From the NCBI GenBank assembly GCA_910584095.1, contig CAJTYU010000010.1, positions 1-64,000 on the forward strand: 64,000 bases of DNA. Reading direction: 5' to 3'. Both the position numbers and the translations under genes were made by a program. Each line of letters opens with the position of its first letter. The stretch's first letter is position 1. The notes beneath the pieces are model-generated. The model worked only from the letters and a program-made list of their open reading frames with translations, was not told the DNA's origin and did not search any database. This stretch comes from an uncultured Dorea sp. (GTDB lineage Bacteria; Bacillota; Clostridia; Lachnospirales; Lachnospiraceae). This document shows, piece by piece, positions 7,447-16,566 of this stretch.

Positions 7447-10129
7447 AAAATGACGGTTGGGAGAAGGTAATCATCACATCATTTTTTCTCATGAACAGCA
7501 ATCCGAAGGAACCCGGGCCGCAGTTGCTTGCTACTGCAGAAGAAGCTTTCTGCAGATAAATTCTTTCAAATGGACAATACTGCATTGCCAGCGCCTGAAT
7601 GTATTCCAGCTTTTTCTCATCCATCCCGGCGTAGGTGATAAACAGGATTCTCCGGTCAATATTTCTCGCATCCCGGAACACCTTCCGCGCATATCCTTTC
7701 GCCATATGCTCAAAATCCCCCATTTCCATACCTCCCACCACCATTTTGCCTTTTCGCAGTTTGATAACCGGATGAAGCAGCAGCGCGTCGCAGAAAAACT
7801 GGATTCTTTTGGGCAGCCTTCCCGCCTGAGCCATCATATTGGTACGGTCAACGATAAAGGCCGACGATACATAATTTCTCAGCTTTTTCACATTATTGAC
7901 AATCTCTGTTTTTCCGGCATGGTTTTCCGCCATGGAGGCCGCGTACAGAACGATCAGCCCCATGCTGCTGGAAAGGTGTCCGGAATCAAGCACCGTAACA
8001 TTTTCAAAGGATTTTGCCGCTTCTTCAGCATTATAATACCCTTGGCTGGCATGCTTCGCCATGGTGATATGTATCACATTCTGAGCTTCCGTCAGCCTAT
8101 CTGCGAAAAACTGTTCGTAATCCTCCACCTCCGGCGGTTCGGACATCCCTTTCAGTCCGTCGGCCACATACGTCAGCAGCTCGTCGGCCTTAAGCTCCAG
8201 CTCATCCAAAAAGCGCCCCTGATCCGTATAGACGTAGTAAGGGCACACGGAAATCCCAAACTCCTCCTTCAAGGCGTCCGGAAGGTCGCACACCGTATCC
8301 GTGGTGACCATAACAGATCTCCTATGGCTCTGTTCAAAGATCAGCACATCCTTTCCGATCTCGGACGGGTCGGCTTCTTCGCTCAGCTTCACCAGCTCTT
8401 TCGGCAGAATACTCAGCACGCCCGCCTCAAGCAGCGCGCCGCTGACCGGCTTCGCCAGATAACCGTCAAACCCTTCCTTCCGGTAAAGAAGCTGGTTATC
8501 GCTTCCCGCATTGGCAGTCAGCGCAATCACCGGAACATCCTGGCACAACCCTCCCGGCTGCTTGCGCAATGCGTGCAGACATTCGATCCCATCCATTTTC
8601 GGCATCAGATGATCCATCAGAATGGCGTCATAGTACTGGTTCTGCGTCAGTCTCAGACATTCTTCACCGCTCATCGCCGTATCGATCTGAATTTTCGTCT
8701 CGGACAGCAGCTTACGAACCACCATCAGATTCATCTCATTGTCATCCACCACGAGTATATGTGCGTTCGGCGCCTCAAAGCTCTGCTTATACTGGTCTTC
8801 AGTGCTTCTCTTTCTTCGGGAGGTCAGCGTAAACGTCCCCAGCTCCTTATCATTGATAATATCCTGCTCCAGCATCACTACAAATTTGGAGCCTTTCATA
8901 TAAACGCTGTTCACACTGATTTCCCCGCCCATCAGTTCCACCATCTGCTGAACAATGCTAAGACCCAGCCCGGTTCCTTCAATGTGGCGGTTCTTCTCCT
9001 CATTTACCCTTTTAAATGCATTAAAAATGTAGGGAATGTTTTCCTTTTTTACTCCCTGTCCGGTATCTTCTACCGTATACCACACCCGCACCCGGTTCAG
9101 AGTCAGACGCTCGCACCGCACAGAAAGGGTGACGGAGCCTTCGCTCGTATATTTCACCGCATTATTCAGCAGGTTGATCAGGACCTGCTTGATCCGGACC
9201 TCGTCGCCGCAGAGCATGCTGGGAATCGAGGAATCTACATGCAGCTTAAATTCCAATCCTTTTTCCTTTGCCTTGACCCAAATCATATTAACAATCTCTG
9301 AAAAAAGGACCCCCGTCTCATAAGAGACATTCACGATCTCCATTTTGCCTGATTTGATCTTGGACAAATCCAGAATATCGTTGATCAGCGTCAGCAGCAT
9401 TTTACTGGCGCCTTGGATATTCCTTGCATTCTCCGCAATATCCTCCGGGATATCCCCCCGGAGAATGATCTCATTTAGTCCGATGATGGTATTGATCGGC
9501 GTCCGAATCTCATGGCTCATGCTGGAGAAAAAATGGTTCTCCGCTTCATTCAGCTCCTCGATTTCCTTTTTCTGCTGTCTGGAGAGCTCATTTTCCTCTT
9601 CATACAGCCTATTTAAAATGATCAGCAGCACGCTGACTAACAATCCCACCATGATCACGGAATTTGCAGAATCATAAAATGAACGCATTTGAGTATTTTT
9701 CGCAACCAGCTCCGAGAAATGATAGGCTCCGTGATAGCAGAGCTCCGTCTCCGCCACGCCAAGCAAAAAAAACAACAGCTTACGCTTTCCCGTCAGCGTA
9801 ATACTTATATAGATAAAATAGATTACCAGCCATTCCGGCACTCCGCTGTAAAATCCCCCCGCCGTAAAAAAACATACCGGGAACAGCACCAGTATCATCG
9901 CCGAAATCAGCGTGGCTCCTTTGTTGATGCAGTTCTTCTGCACACTGATCCTCACAACCGTCCACATAAAGACAATACTTGCCGCCAGCAGAAGCAGATT
10001 AATCATGCTTCTGCCCATGGGCAGGACAAATGCCGACGCGATCATGCATATACCGGTTCCCACGCGAAACATCCTCTCCCGCAGGCTCAGCCTGTGGTCA
10101 AAGATCATCTCATACCATTTTCTTAACAC
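7445..10129 (-). CDS. Hybrid sensor histidine kinase with receiver and C-terminal DegV domain
   Basis: 894 residues. About six hydrophobic helices span residues 24-175, with no large external domain. A HisKA domain carries SHEIRTP with His206, and the ATPase domain has an N box near NLLNNAVKY (319-327), DTGQGV and GTGLGLSIV (386-393). A receiver at 456-575 has the acceptor Asp506 (ILMDHLMPKMDG) and Lys560. From about 605 to 882 the protein is a DegV/FakB-like fatty-acid-binding domain: TTDTVCDLP, a MSEPP segment in place of TSQP, SQGYYNAEEAA, LDSGHLSSSMG and QAGRLPKR. DegV proteins normally occur alone and bind fatty acids. Here the module is the apparent end of a signalling protein, last in a three-gene operon. 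The function of the fusion is not known; lipid sensing or lipid-linked output is inference. Confidence 0.9.
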   Translation of the reverse strand: MLRKWYEMIFDHRLSLRERMFRVGTGICMIASAFVLPMGRSMINLLLLAASIVFMWTVVRISVQKNCINKGATLISAMILVLFPVCFFTAGGFYSGVPEWLVIYFIYISITLTGKRKLLFFLLGVAETELCYHGAYHFSELVAKNTQMRSFYDSANSVIMVGLLVSVLLIILNRLYEEENELSRQQKKEIEELNEAENHFFSSMSHEIRTPINTIIGLNEIILRGDIPEDIAENARNIQGASKMLLTLINDILDLSKIKSGKMEIVNVSYETGVLFSEIVNMIWVKAKEKGLEFKLHVDSSIPSMLCGDEVRIKQVLINLLNNAVKYTSEGSVTLSVRCERLTLNRVRVWYTVEDTGQGVKKENIPYIFNAFKRVNEEKNRHIEGTGLGLSIVQQMVELMGGEISVNSVYMKGSKFVVMLEQDIINDKELGTFTLTSRRKRSTEDQYKQSFEAPNAHILVVDDNEMNLMVVRKLLSETKIQIDTAMSGEECLRLTQNQYYDAILMDHLMPKMDGIECLHALRKQPGGLCQDVPVIALTANAGSDNQLLYRKEGFDGYLAKPVSGALLEAGVLSILPKELVKLSEEADPSEIGKDVLIFEQSHRRSVMVTTDTVCDLPDALKEEFGISVCPYYVYTDQGRFLDELELKADELLTYVADGLKGMSEPPEVEDYEQFFADRLTEAQNVIHITMAKHASQGYYNAEEAAKSFENVTVLDSGHLSSSMGLIVLYAASMAENHAGKTEIVNNVKKLRNYVSSAFIVDRTNMMAQAGRLPKRIQFFCDALLLHPVIKLRKGKMVVGGMEMGDFEHMAKGYARKVFRDARNIDRRILFITYAGMDEKKLEYIQALAMQYCPFERIYLQKASSAVASNCGPGSFGLLFMRKNDVMITFSQPSF

Positions 10130-10182
10130 CCAACGCTTCCTCCTCTCAAATTATAAACTCACTCAAAAAGCAGAAACCGCCG

Positions 10183-12780
10183 CTATAATCCGGCCATACT
10201 CCCGCTGACTTCCTCGTACATCCGAAGCAGCCGGGCATGGTTTTCCCTGATATATCCGATATCCCCCTGCTTTCCGGCCAGTTCCAGCGTCTTTGCATGG
10301 GCCGAAAGCTCTTCAGCCCCGACGGTCAGCGAAGTGCTTTTCAGGGCGTGGACCTTTACCGCATAGTCCGTCCAGTTAGCCGTTTCATACAGAGAAATGA
10401 TCTCCTCTTCCTTTGCAGCGCTCTGGGAGTGGAACATCCGCAGCATTTCCAGATAAAACTCTTCCTCTCCGCAGCAGTAATCCAGCCCCATCTTTACATT
10501 AATCCCGGCTTTCTCAAGTTTGGCGTAGGGAATCGCCCCCGGAACTTCTCCAGCTTCCTCCTCCGGCGCCGGGATATCCTCCGAATACGGCTCTTCCTCC
10601 GGCGCCGACTCTTCTTTCAATACCGAAACAGCATCCGTTTGCGGTTCTTCCTCCGCCGTCAATACCTGTTCCTTTTCCGCAGCGGGGACATCCTCTAATA
10701 TCTGTTCTTCCTCCGCCGACACGCCGTACCGGATACACTCCTCCGGCAGCACCCTGCGCAGCACTCTTTCCAGTACGGAACGTTCAATAGGCTTCGGAAT
10801 AAACTCCGTAAACCCTTCGACCCGGAACATTTCTCTTGCGCCGCTTATCGTATTGGCCGTCAGCGCAATCACCGGCAGATCCTTAAAGATTCCATTATTC
10901 ATTTCACGGATGAACCTCAGCGTTTCCACTCCGTCGAATCCTGGCATCATATGATCTAAGAAAATAATATCATAATCCTCCGTCTGGCACTTCTCCACTG
11001 CCTCCCGGCCGCCCAGACAAGTATCTACCTCAATTCCATAGCTTCCCAAAACGCCCTTGGCTACCACTAGGTTCATCTCCTCGTCATCCACCGCCAGAGC
11101 CCGGACTCCTTCGCAGGAGAACGGTTTATGTCCCAGCGTCTGCGCATCCTCGAATCCATTTTCCCACGCCTCTCCATTCAGCAGATTTGCAACGGAAAGG
11201 GCGGAAAACGGCTTATGTATTACCATGAGCCTGCTGTCCCTGCTCAAATTGTACTCTCTCTCCGCAATAAGTACCACCCGCAGAGAAGCCGCCAGTTCCT
11301 CATAATAGGAATGATTTTCTTCATATTCACTCTGCGCGATAAATACATGGGTCAGCTTATAGGCGCGCAGCAGCTTCTTAAGCCCGTCAAAATTGTGGGC
11401 CTGATAGCCCTCAATACCAAGGCCTTCTACCAGACTAGCAATCAATTTATCATAATAGCTCCTTACCTCGTCACAGCTATATTTCTCCGGCCGGAAGTAA
11501 CACGCGATGCAAAGTTCATCCGCATTGGGAAGCATGATACAGGGCGTATCGTCCGCTACTCCCTGCGGAATAACAATATGCGCATGCAGCCCATCCATTC
11601 CTTTGCTTTCAAAATGGACAAACCCACCCATAGCGTGAAGAAGCCCTCTGGCAATGGGAATTCCCAGACCCAGTCCTCCCGCAAACCGGCTGCTGCCGGA
11701 ATCCGCCTGATAAAAATCATCATAAATCTGTGTAAGCTGGGTATTCGTCATACCTATCCCGGTATCGTAAATGTCAATGACTAGATTGATCCCATAACTC
11801 TCCCGGCGGAACTCGATACAGACGTTGATCCCGCCTTCTTCTGTAAATTTGATCGCATTCTCCAAAATGATCTTCAATACATGGGAAATTTTCTCCGCAT
11901 CCCCCACCAGAACCGCAGGCGTCTTCGGATTAATATCAAATACCATCTCAAGCTGGTACCTGCTGCCCTGAATCGCCGTCATCGTGATCATGTCGTTAAG
12001 CACCGAAGTGATCATGTATTCTTCCCTTGTGGGTATCAGAGTTCCTTCGGAAATCTCCGTATAATCCAGCATGTTGTTGATCTGATTGGACAACCGCTTC
12101 CCCGCCAGCTGAATTGACTGCATATCTGTCCGTATTTCCGGTGTAACGTCCTTTCCCAGCGTTACCTCGCTGATCCCCAGCACCATGTTGATAGGAGTCC
12201 TCAGCTCATGGGACACGTTGGATAAAAATTCTGCATTCTGCCGCCCGGCCTTCTCTAATTCCGCAAAAGCCGTGTCGTACCTTCTTCTGTCCGCCTTCCT
12301 CCTATCAATCCGGTATCTTGCAATTGCCGCGGCTCCAACCATCACGATAAGCCCCAGCGCCAGCTGCACCGTTTCCTTTAATTCCATGTGATAGTGGATC
12401 GTATGAAGGAACACAAAATGGTACAGCAGTACCAGTACATACAAGCCGGCTGTCAGATACAACAGCCACTTCCTGTCAAACATAGAAAAAACCAGAATCA
12501 TTATACAAACTACTGCCGGTATATCATAAAGACTGATGCTGTGCACGCCGAAGAAAAAGAATTCGGTCAGCATCACCCCGACGCACAGATTCTCGTAAAT
12601 CAGCTCCGTACCAATATTTCCGATATGAAGACACCACACGCTAAAACAGCCGGTCATTACCAGCGGCACCATCCACGGCTCCCATGACAGCGTCGCCGTG
12701 ACTACGATCAGCGTTACGCTGAACACACTGACAATGACCGCAAGAAGCAGATGCATGCTGGTCTGCTCTTCTGTTCTCAT
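10183..12780 (-). CDS. Hybrid sensor histidine kinase with two receiver-like domains and Hpt
   Basis: 865 residues. About six membrane helices lie within residues 10-155. HisKA has SHELRTPIN with His191, and the ATPase domain has ENAIKFT, DTGIGM and GGLGLGIPIA. Residues 415-535 look like a degenerate receiver that keeps the closing KPFSA motif but has no phosphoacceptor Asp in the expected place. A normal receiver follows at 557-680 with Asp609 (FLDHMMPGFDG) and Lys663. A Glu/Pro-rich linker (about 685-748) leads to a C-terminal Hpt domain with His811 in VHALKSTSL. It can therefore run a His-Asp-His relay alone. The start overlaps the stop of the receiver gene by 4 bases (ATGA), and the DegV kinase follows after 53 bases. 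Confidence 0.9.
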   Translation of the reverse strand: MRTEEQTSMHLLLAVIVSVFSVTLIVVTATLSWEPWMVPLVMTGCFSVWCLHIGNIGTELIYENLCVGVMLTEFFFFGVHSISLYDIPAVVCIMILVFSMFDRKWLLYLTAGLYVLVLLYHFVFLHTIHYHMELKETVQLALGLIVMVGAAAIARYRIDRRKADRRRYDTAFAELEKAGRQNAEFLSNVSHELRTPINMVLGISEVTLGKDVTPEIRTDMQSIQLAGKRLSNQINNMLDYTEISEGTLIPTREEYMITSVLNDMITMTAIQGSRYQLEMVFDINPKTPAVLVGDAEKISHVLKIILENAIKFTEEGGINVCIEFRRESYGINLVIDIYDTGIGMTNTQLTQIYDDFYQADSGSSRFAGGLGLGIPIARGLLHAMGGFVHFESKGMDGLHAHIVIPQGVADDTPCIMLPNADELCIACYFRPEKYSCDEVRSYYDKLIASLVEGLGIEGYQAHNFDGLKKLLRAYKLTHVFIAQSEYEENHSYYEELAASLRVVLIAEREYNLSRDSRLMVIHKPFSALSVANLLNGEAWENGFEDAQTLGHKPFSCEGVRALAVDDEEMNLVVAKGVLGSYGIEVDTCLGGREAVEKCQTEDYDIIFLDHMMPGFDGVETLRFIREMNNGIFKDLPVIALTANTISGAREMFRVEGFTEFIPKPIERSVLERVLRRVLPEECIRYGVSAEEEQILEDVPAAEKEQVLTAEEEPQTDAVSVLKEESAPEEEPYSEDIPAPEEEAGEVPGAIPYAKLEKAGINVKMGLDYCCGEEEFYLEMLRMFHSQSAAKEEEIISLYETANWTDYAVKVHALKSTSLTVGAEELSAHAKTLELAGKQGDIGYIRENHARLLRMYEEVSGSMAGL

Positions 12781-13139
12781 GATTCCTCAAACTCCTTCGC
12801 AACCCGTTTCAGCAATTCCTGCGGATAATACGGTTTCTTTAAATAGTTAGCCGCTCCCAGCTTGATAGCGCTGCGCACGTCCCCCTCGTCTCCCGACGCC
12901 GTCAAGAAAATCACGGGAACGTCTATTGTTAACTCCTTCATATGTTCAAAAGTCTCCAGACCGTCCATACCCGGCATGGCAATATCCAGAAGGACCAAGT
13001 CTATGTTTTCGTTTTTCAGCTTCTTCAGCGCCTCTTCCCCCGACTCCGCAAAAAGCACACTATAATGCTCTCTTAGAATCATCTTCGTCCTCGTCAAATT
13101 CATTGAATCATCATCTACTACTAAAATACGTTTCTGCAT
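12777..13139 (-). CDS. Single-domain response regulator (receiver only)
   Basis: 120 residues, a complete CheY-like receiver and nothing more: acidic pocket VDDD at 8-11, acceptor Asp52 (LLDIAMPGMDG), Thr80 and Lys102 (YLKKP). With no output domain it most likely shuttles phosphate between the two hybrid kinases or acts by protein binding. The ATG at 13139 has AGGAGGT six bases upstream; an upstream extension in the same frame lacks homology. It is the first gene of the phosphorelay operon. Confidence 0.9.
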   Translation of the reverse strand: MQKRILVVDDDSMNLTRTKMILREHYSVLFAESGEEALKKLKNENIDLVLLDIAMPGMDGLETFEHMKELTIDVPVIFLTASGDEGDVRSAIKLGAANYLKKPYYPQELLKRVAKEFEES

Positions 13140-13192
13140 GCTGCTACCTCCTGTTTGCTTCAAAGGGATTCCCCAGATCCCCGTCTGAACAT

Positions 13193-13221
13193 ATTTTAAA
13201 ATATAATACAAGTAAAATCAA
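13193..13221 (-). promoter_or_regulatory. Promoter of the phosphorelay operon
   Basis: On the minus strand TTGATT (13216-13221), a 17-base spacer and TAAAAT (13193-13198) lie about 55 bases before the receiver gene. Confidence 0.65.
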
Positions 13222-13237
13222 GCATTAATGCCGAATA

Positions 13238-13278
13238 AAAGAAAGAGACTGTTTTCCCGGCAGCCTCTCTCTTTCTTT
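13238..13278 (-). terminator. Terminator after the GH53 gene
   Basis: An 11-bp inverted repeat, AAAGAAAGAGA (13238-13248) with TCTCTTTCTTT (13268-13278), read on the minus strand and followed by TATT. It separates the galactan operon from the phosphorelay operon. Confidence 0.6.
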
Positions 13279-13355
13279 CAAATGCATCCTTCTCTCTAAA
13301 CTGTCTCTATGCTTCTGAAAACTGATCTTTTCCTACCATGCATAGCGGACAATAC

Positions 13356-14351
13356 TCAACAATCCCGATACGCCCGCAGCGCCTTTGTATACTGCAGAGT
13401 CTTCTCCGCCGTAAGTCTCGCGGCTCCCAGCGGATACTTATCCGGCAGGATCTTTGCCGCGGCCTCCGGCTCCCAATAAAAAACGCCGGACTCCTCCTGA
13501 TCCTCCAGTTCTTTCAAAGCCCCGATACAGTCTGCCACGATCCGATAGCCGCCTTCCTCGTCATAATCCAGTCCGCCAGCCTCAACGATCATAACCGGCT
13601 TATGGTAACGTCTCTTATATTCCTTTAACTTTGCCGTCAGCTTACCCTTATCGCTCTCAAATTTTTCCCAATAGGGATAATAAGAAAAGCCTAAAATATC
13701 CGTCTTTCCTCCCCGGGCAAAAAAATTCTCCAGAAACGGCAGACACTGTGTATCATCCATCACAGAGGCCAGATGAGTAATTACCCGGCAGTCCGGACAG
13801 ACTTCCTTCACCGCCTCATAGCCCGCATTCAGCAGCCATACCAGCCGCTCCGGATTTTTCCTCAGGCTTCCCTCCGGCCACAGCATTCCGTGGTTGATTT
13901 CATTGCCCACCTGAACCCAGTCCGGACAAACGCCATGGTTCCGGAGAGCCTTAAGGACTTCTCTGGTATATTCCGCAACCTGTTTTTCCAATTGCTCGCC
14001 GCGCTTTCCCTTCCATGCCTTTGGCATATCTTGAAATTCCGGGTCCGCAAAATGATCGCTGTAATGGAATACAAGCATAAACTTCATTCCCTGTGCTTTG
14101 ATGCGCTCAGCCATGGCAAGTATGCTTCCCTTATCGCAGAATCCCAGCATACACGTCTCATTCTCCCGCTTCTGCCAGAATGCTTCCTTAGGCGGGTCCA
14201 CAAATACACGCAGGCGCACCGCGTTCACACCAAGCTCCTTTGATACGGCAAGGAGATCCTTTTGCCTTCCCTTTTCATCCAGCCACTGATATCCCATGGA
14301 TTCCAACTGGCTGGCCCATCCCAAATCCACTCCATAAATCATCGTCTTCAT
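13356..14351 (-). CDS. GH53 endo-beta-1,4-galactanase, cytoplasmic form
   Basis: 331 residues. The family cleaves beta-1,4-galactan, the side chain of pectic arabinogalactan type I. The start YGVDLGWASQLE and the strand AVRLRVFVDP are typical; the acid/base is Glu151 in QVGNEINHGM and the nucleophile is Glu257 in MIVEAGG. There is no signal peptide or anchor, unlike well-known secreted GH53 enzymes such as GanB of Bacillus, so it should act inside the cell on imported oligosaccharides. It is the last gene of the transporter cluster, 8 bases after the zinc-ribbon gene. Confidence 0.9.
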   Translation of the reverse strand: MKTMIYGVDLGWASQLESMGYQWLDEKGRQKDLLAVSKELGVNAVRLRVFVDPPKEAFWQKRENETCMLGFCDKGSILAMAERIKAQGMKFMLVFHYSDHFADPEFQDMPKAWKGKRGEQLEKQVAEYTREVLKALRNHGVCPDWVQVGNEINHGMLWPEGSLRKNPERLVWLLNAGYEAVKEVCPDCRVITHLASVMDDTQCLPFLENFFARGGKTDILGFSYYPYWEKFESDKGKLTAKLKEYKRRYHKPVMIVEAGGLDYDEEGGYRIVADCIGALKELEDQEESGVFYWEPEAAAKILPDKYPLGAARLTAEKTLQYTKALRAYRDC

Positions 14352-14359
14352 CCGCCATC

Positions 14360-14581
14360 CTATTCCTCAAAATCGAACTTGATAAATCTCTGGTACATCG
14401 CCTTGTACTTCGTCCTTACCATCTCGTTTCCTTCCAGCACGTCCGCTTCCTTTCCCGTATACTGGCAGCGCAGGCAGTAATACTCGTCCTTTTCCTTATC
14501 ATAAAACATATCGATATCCAGATCCCGCATAAAACAGGCCGGACATCTGTAATTTAATTTACCTTTTCCAGCTTGAGCCAT
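14360..14581 (-). CDS. Small zinc-ribbon protein of unknown function
   Basis: 73 residues with two CxxC knuckles, CPAC near residue 13 and CLRC near residue 36, spaced as in a treble-clef or zinc-ribbon fold. I do not recognise the family. GGAGG lies 10 bases before the ATG. Its start overlaps the end of the preceding gene by 28 bases and it stops 8 bases before the GH53 gene, so it is translated within the same transcript. Whether it serves galactan use or only rides along cannot be told. Confidence 0.7.
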   Translation of the reverse strand: MAQAGKGKLNYRCPACFMRDLDIDMFYDKEKDEYYCLRCQYTGKEADVLEGNEMVRTKYKAMYQRFIKFDFEE

Positions 14582-16386
14582 GTCGCAAAGACCTCCTTTT
14601 CTGAAACCTGTTTCTTATACCCCAGCGTAAACATCGGGGAAAACGCATAGCCCTCCCGAACATAGCCTTCCGCGCCCTCTGAAGCTTTCATAGACACCTT
14701 TGTCTCAATCGCGGGGATTACTGCAGATACTTCCTTCGCATCCGCAAGGCTTTCCTCCCTGCACCGATACTCGTATACGATCTCCTTCGGCTGGCTGCCC
14801 TCGCAGCGGAGACGGATACCGCTCATATCCTCCGGGTACTCGGTGGTTCCATAGCAGGCAACCATATACTCGTTGATCTCAACCTGGGCGCCCGGTCTGC
14901 TCATTTCCAGAATCTCACGCGTGATGCGGATGGTTCCTTCCCCTTCCGCAAAATACAGTCTGCTCTGTAATTTTATCGTCAGGTCATAGAATTCGATATC
15001 CACCGGATCCAGCGTCAGGATCCTTACCTTTCCCTCCTGTGAGAAATGAGCCTTACTGCGGCACAGGCACAGATCCACTTCTTCTCCCTGATAGCAGATT
15101 TTAGCGCTGCGGATGGTTCCTTCCCCAGCATAATGGGTAAAATATCCAGCCCGGTATTTTTCTTGGATCAGGAATGGATAGGACGCGTCCTGCACATGCT
15201 TCGTCCCGATTCCTACCTCCCATTTCAGCTTTGCCGCATAAGGGCGCAGATCGAATATCGCTCCGCCCTGATCCATATTGACCCCCGCCCGCATATAGGG
15301 ATCGGTATACCAAAACAGCTGCTTGTCAGAGCCGTAGAGAATATCCCTCCACAGAGCGCACTCCGGCTCCGTATAAGACTTCTTCTTCCGATAATAGTCT
15401 GCAAATTCGGACATGGTCATATCGATCAGTTTCCCTTCCTTTTTCAGGTCTCCATAATACTTACAGCCGTCCGAGTAGGATTTCAAAAGCAATTCATATG
15501 GCGCTTCCCAGCGTCCCATCTTATTCATCCATCCGGGTCCCACAAACATCATATTGTAAGCATAGCCGTTATTGTATTTCTCCTGCGCCCGGTACTGGTC
15601 GATTAGATTGTACAGGTAGGGGTATTCCCATGTCTTAGAATCATAGATCATCCCTCGCAGTACATTCTGGGGATGGGTCCCGAAATTCGAGCCGTTTCCG
15701 TCATAACAGGCAATCAGATCCCTAGAAAGATGGGGGATTGCAACAATTCCCGAATCCTCCGCCTCATTTGCCGCCGGAGCGTGGGTATTCTGTTTGGAAG
15801 GAATCCATGGAGCCCATGGACCTCCGTCAAATAAGGTATACCATGAATTATTGCAGGTATGGTAGGCCTTCGGCCCCTCCTCCCAGCAGGTGGCGATCGC
15901 ACACTTTACCATAGGATATTTTTCTTTGATATAATTGGTCAGCTCCGCATCCATGTAATAGGAGCCCGTGGACTCCGGGTAGAAACCGAACCGCTCATAA
16001 AACTTGGCGAACACATCGTCCACAATCCGCTTTTTGTCTTCCATAGCGAACATCCAGATACAAAAATCCTTTGTCTTATATTTATCCCTAAACTGCTCGC
16101 AGGGAAGCCCCAGAAGCGATAACGCGATCTCATCCCCGTATTTCTCATGGTCATCCTTTGCGATCTGCACCGCCTCGTCATTAAAAAGCGCCGCATAGGT
16201 CATATGGATGGTAACCTTCAGGCCGTTTTCATGCGCAAGCCTCTGCTGTGTTTTGAAAATATCAAGGGATTCTGTCAGCAGTTTTTTATCGCCGATATCC
16301 TCCTCCTTTCCATGACCGGTAACCGTAGCCGAATACTCCGGCACCATCTCCGGTCGGTGAATGACATTCAGAATAAATTCACCCAT
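14554..16386 (-). CDS. Large conserved protein resembling DUF3863/DUF3864, possible glycan-active enzyme
   Basis: About 610 residues, no signal peptide. The sequence begins GEFILNVIHRPEMVPEYSATVTGHG, followed by a barrel-like half (FKTQQRLAHENGLKVTIHMTY, FGFYPESTGSYYMD, SGIVAIPHLSRDLIACYDG) and a beta-rich second half from about 370. The pattern reminds me of the paired DUF3863 and DUF3864 domains of Bacteroides and Lachnospiraceae, whose activity is not established; the first half also recalls polysaccharide-deacetylase-like barrels. The ATG at 16386 has AAGGAGA about 8 bases upstream. Its place between the sugar transporter and GH53 argues for a role on galactan-derived substrates. The family call is from memory and uncertain. 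Confidence 0.6.
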   Translation of the reverse strand: MGEFILNVIHRPEMVPEYSATVTGHGKEEDIGDKKLLTESLDIFKTQQRLAHENGLKVTIHMTYAALFNDEAVQIAKDDHEKYGDEIALSLLGLPCEQFRDKYKTKDFCIWMFAMEDKKRIVDDVFAKFYERFGFYPESTGSYYMDAELTNYIKEKYPMVKCAIATCWEEGPKAYHTCNNSWYTLFDGGPWAPWIPSKQNTHAPAANEAEDSGIVAIPHLSRDLIACYDGNGSNFGTHPQNVLRGMIYDSKTWEYPYLYNLIDQYRAQEKYNNGYAYNMMFVGPGWMNKMGRWEAPYELLLKSYSDGCKYYGDLKKEGKLIDMTMSEFADYYRKKKSYTEPECALWRDILYGSDKQLFWYTDPYMRAGVNMDQGGAIFDLRPYAAKLKWEVGIGTKHVQDASYPFLIQEKYRAGYFTHYAGEGTIRSAKICYQGEEVDLCLCRSKAHFSQEGKVRILTLDPVDIEFYDLTIKLQSRLYFAEGEGTIRITREILEMSRPGAQVEINEYMVACYGTTEYPEDMSGIRLRCEGSQPKEIVYEYRCREESLADAKEVSAVIPAIETKVSMKASEGAEGYVREGYAFSPMFTLGYKKQVSEKEVFATWLKLEKVN

Positions 16387-16414
16387 TCTTATGTCTCCTT
16401 TCTTCCATCTAAAT

Positions 16415-16443
16415 CTATTAGTCATATACACCCTGTAAATCAA
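16415..16443 (-). promoter_or_regulatory. Possible internal promoter before the DUF3863-like gene
   Basis: Minus strand TTGATT (16438-16443), 17-base spacer, TAATAG (16415-16420), placed just after the hairpin that ends the permease transcript. Confidence 0.4.
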
Positions 16444-16490
16444 ATAAAAATCCGGCATCCCAGCATAAATAACTGCAAGGGATGCCGGAT
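16442..16490 (-). terminator. Terminator inside the galactan operon, after the permease genes
   Basis: A perfect 12-bp stem (ATCCGGCATCCC 16450-16461, GGGATGCCGGAT 16479-16490) on the minus strand is followed by TTTTTATTT. It splits transporter genes from the enzyme genes. Confidence 0.8.
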
Positions 16491-16566
16491 AAGCTCTTCT
16501 TACTATTTTAAAGTTCGCCAGTGATATATCCGCCGTCTCTCTATAGCTTCATACCATAAGACCCGA

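Noticed and set aside
7457..9301. Long open frame on the plus strand (614 codons)
   Set aside because: It is fully antisense to the DegV kinase gene, has no ribosome site and its translation is His/Gln/Arg-rich with no domain.
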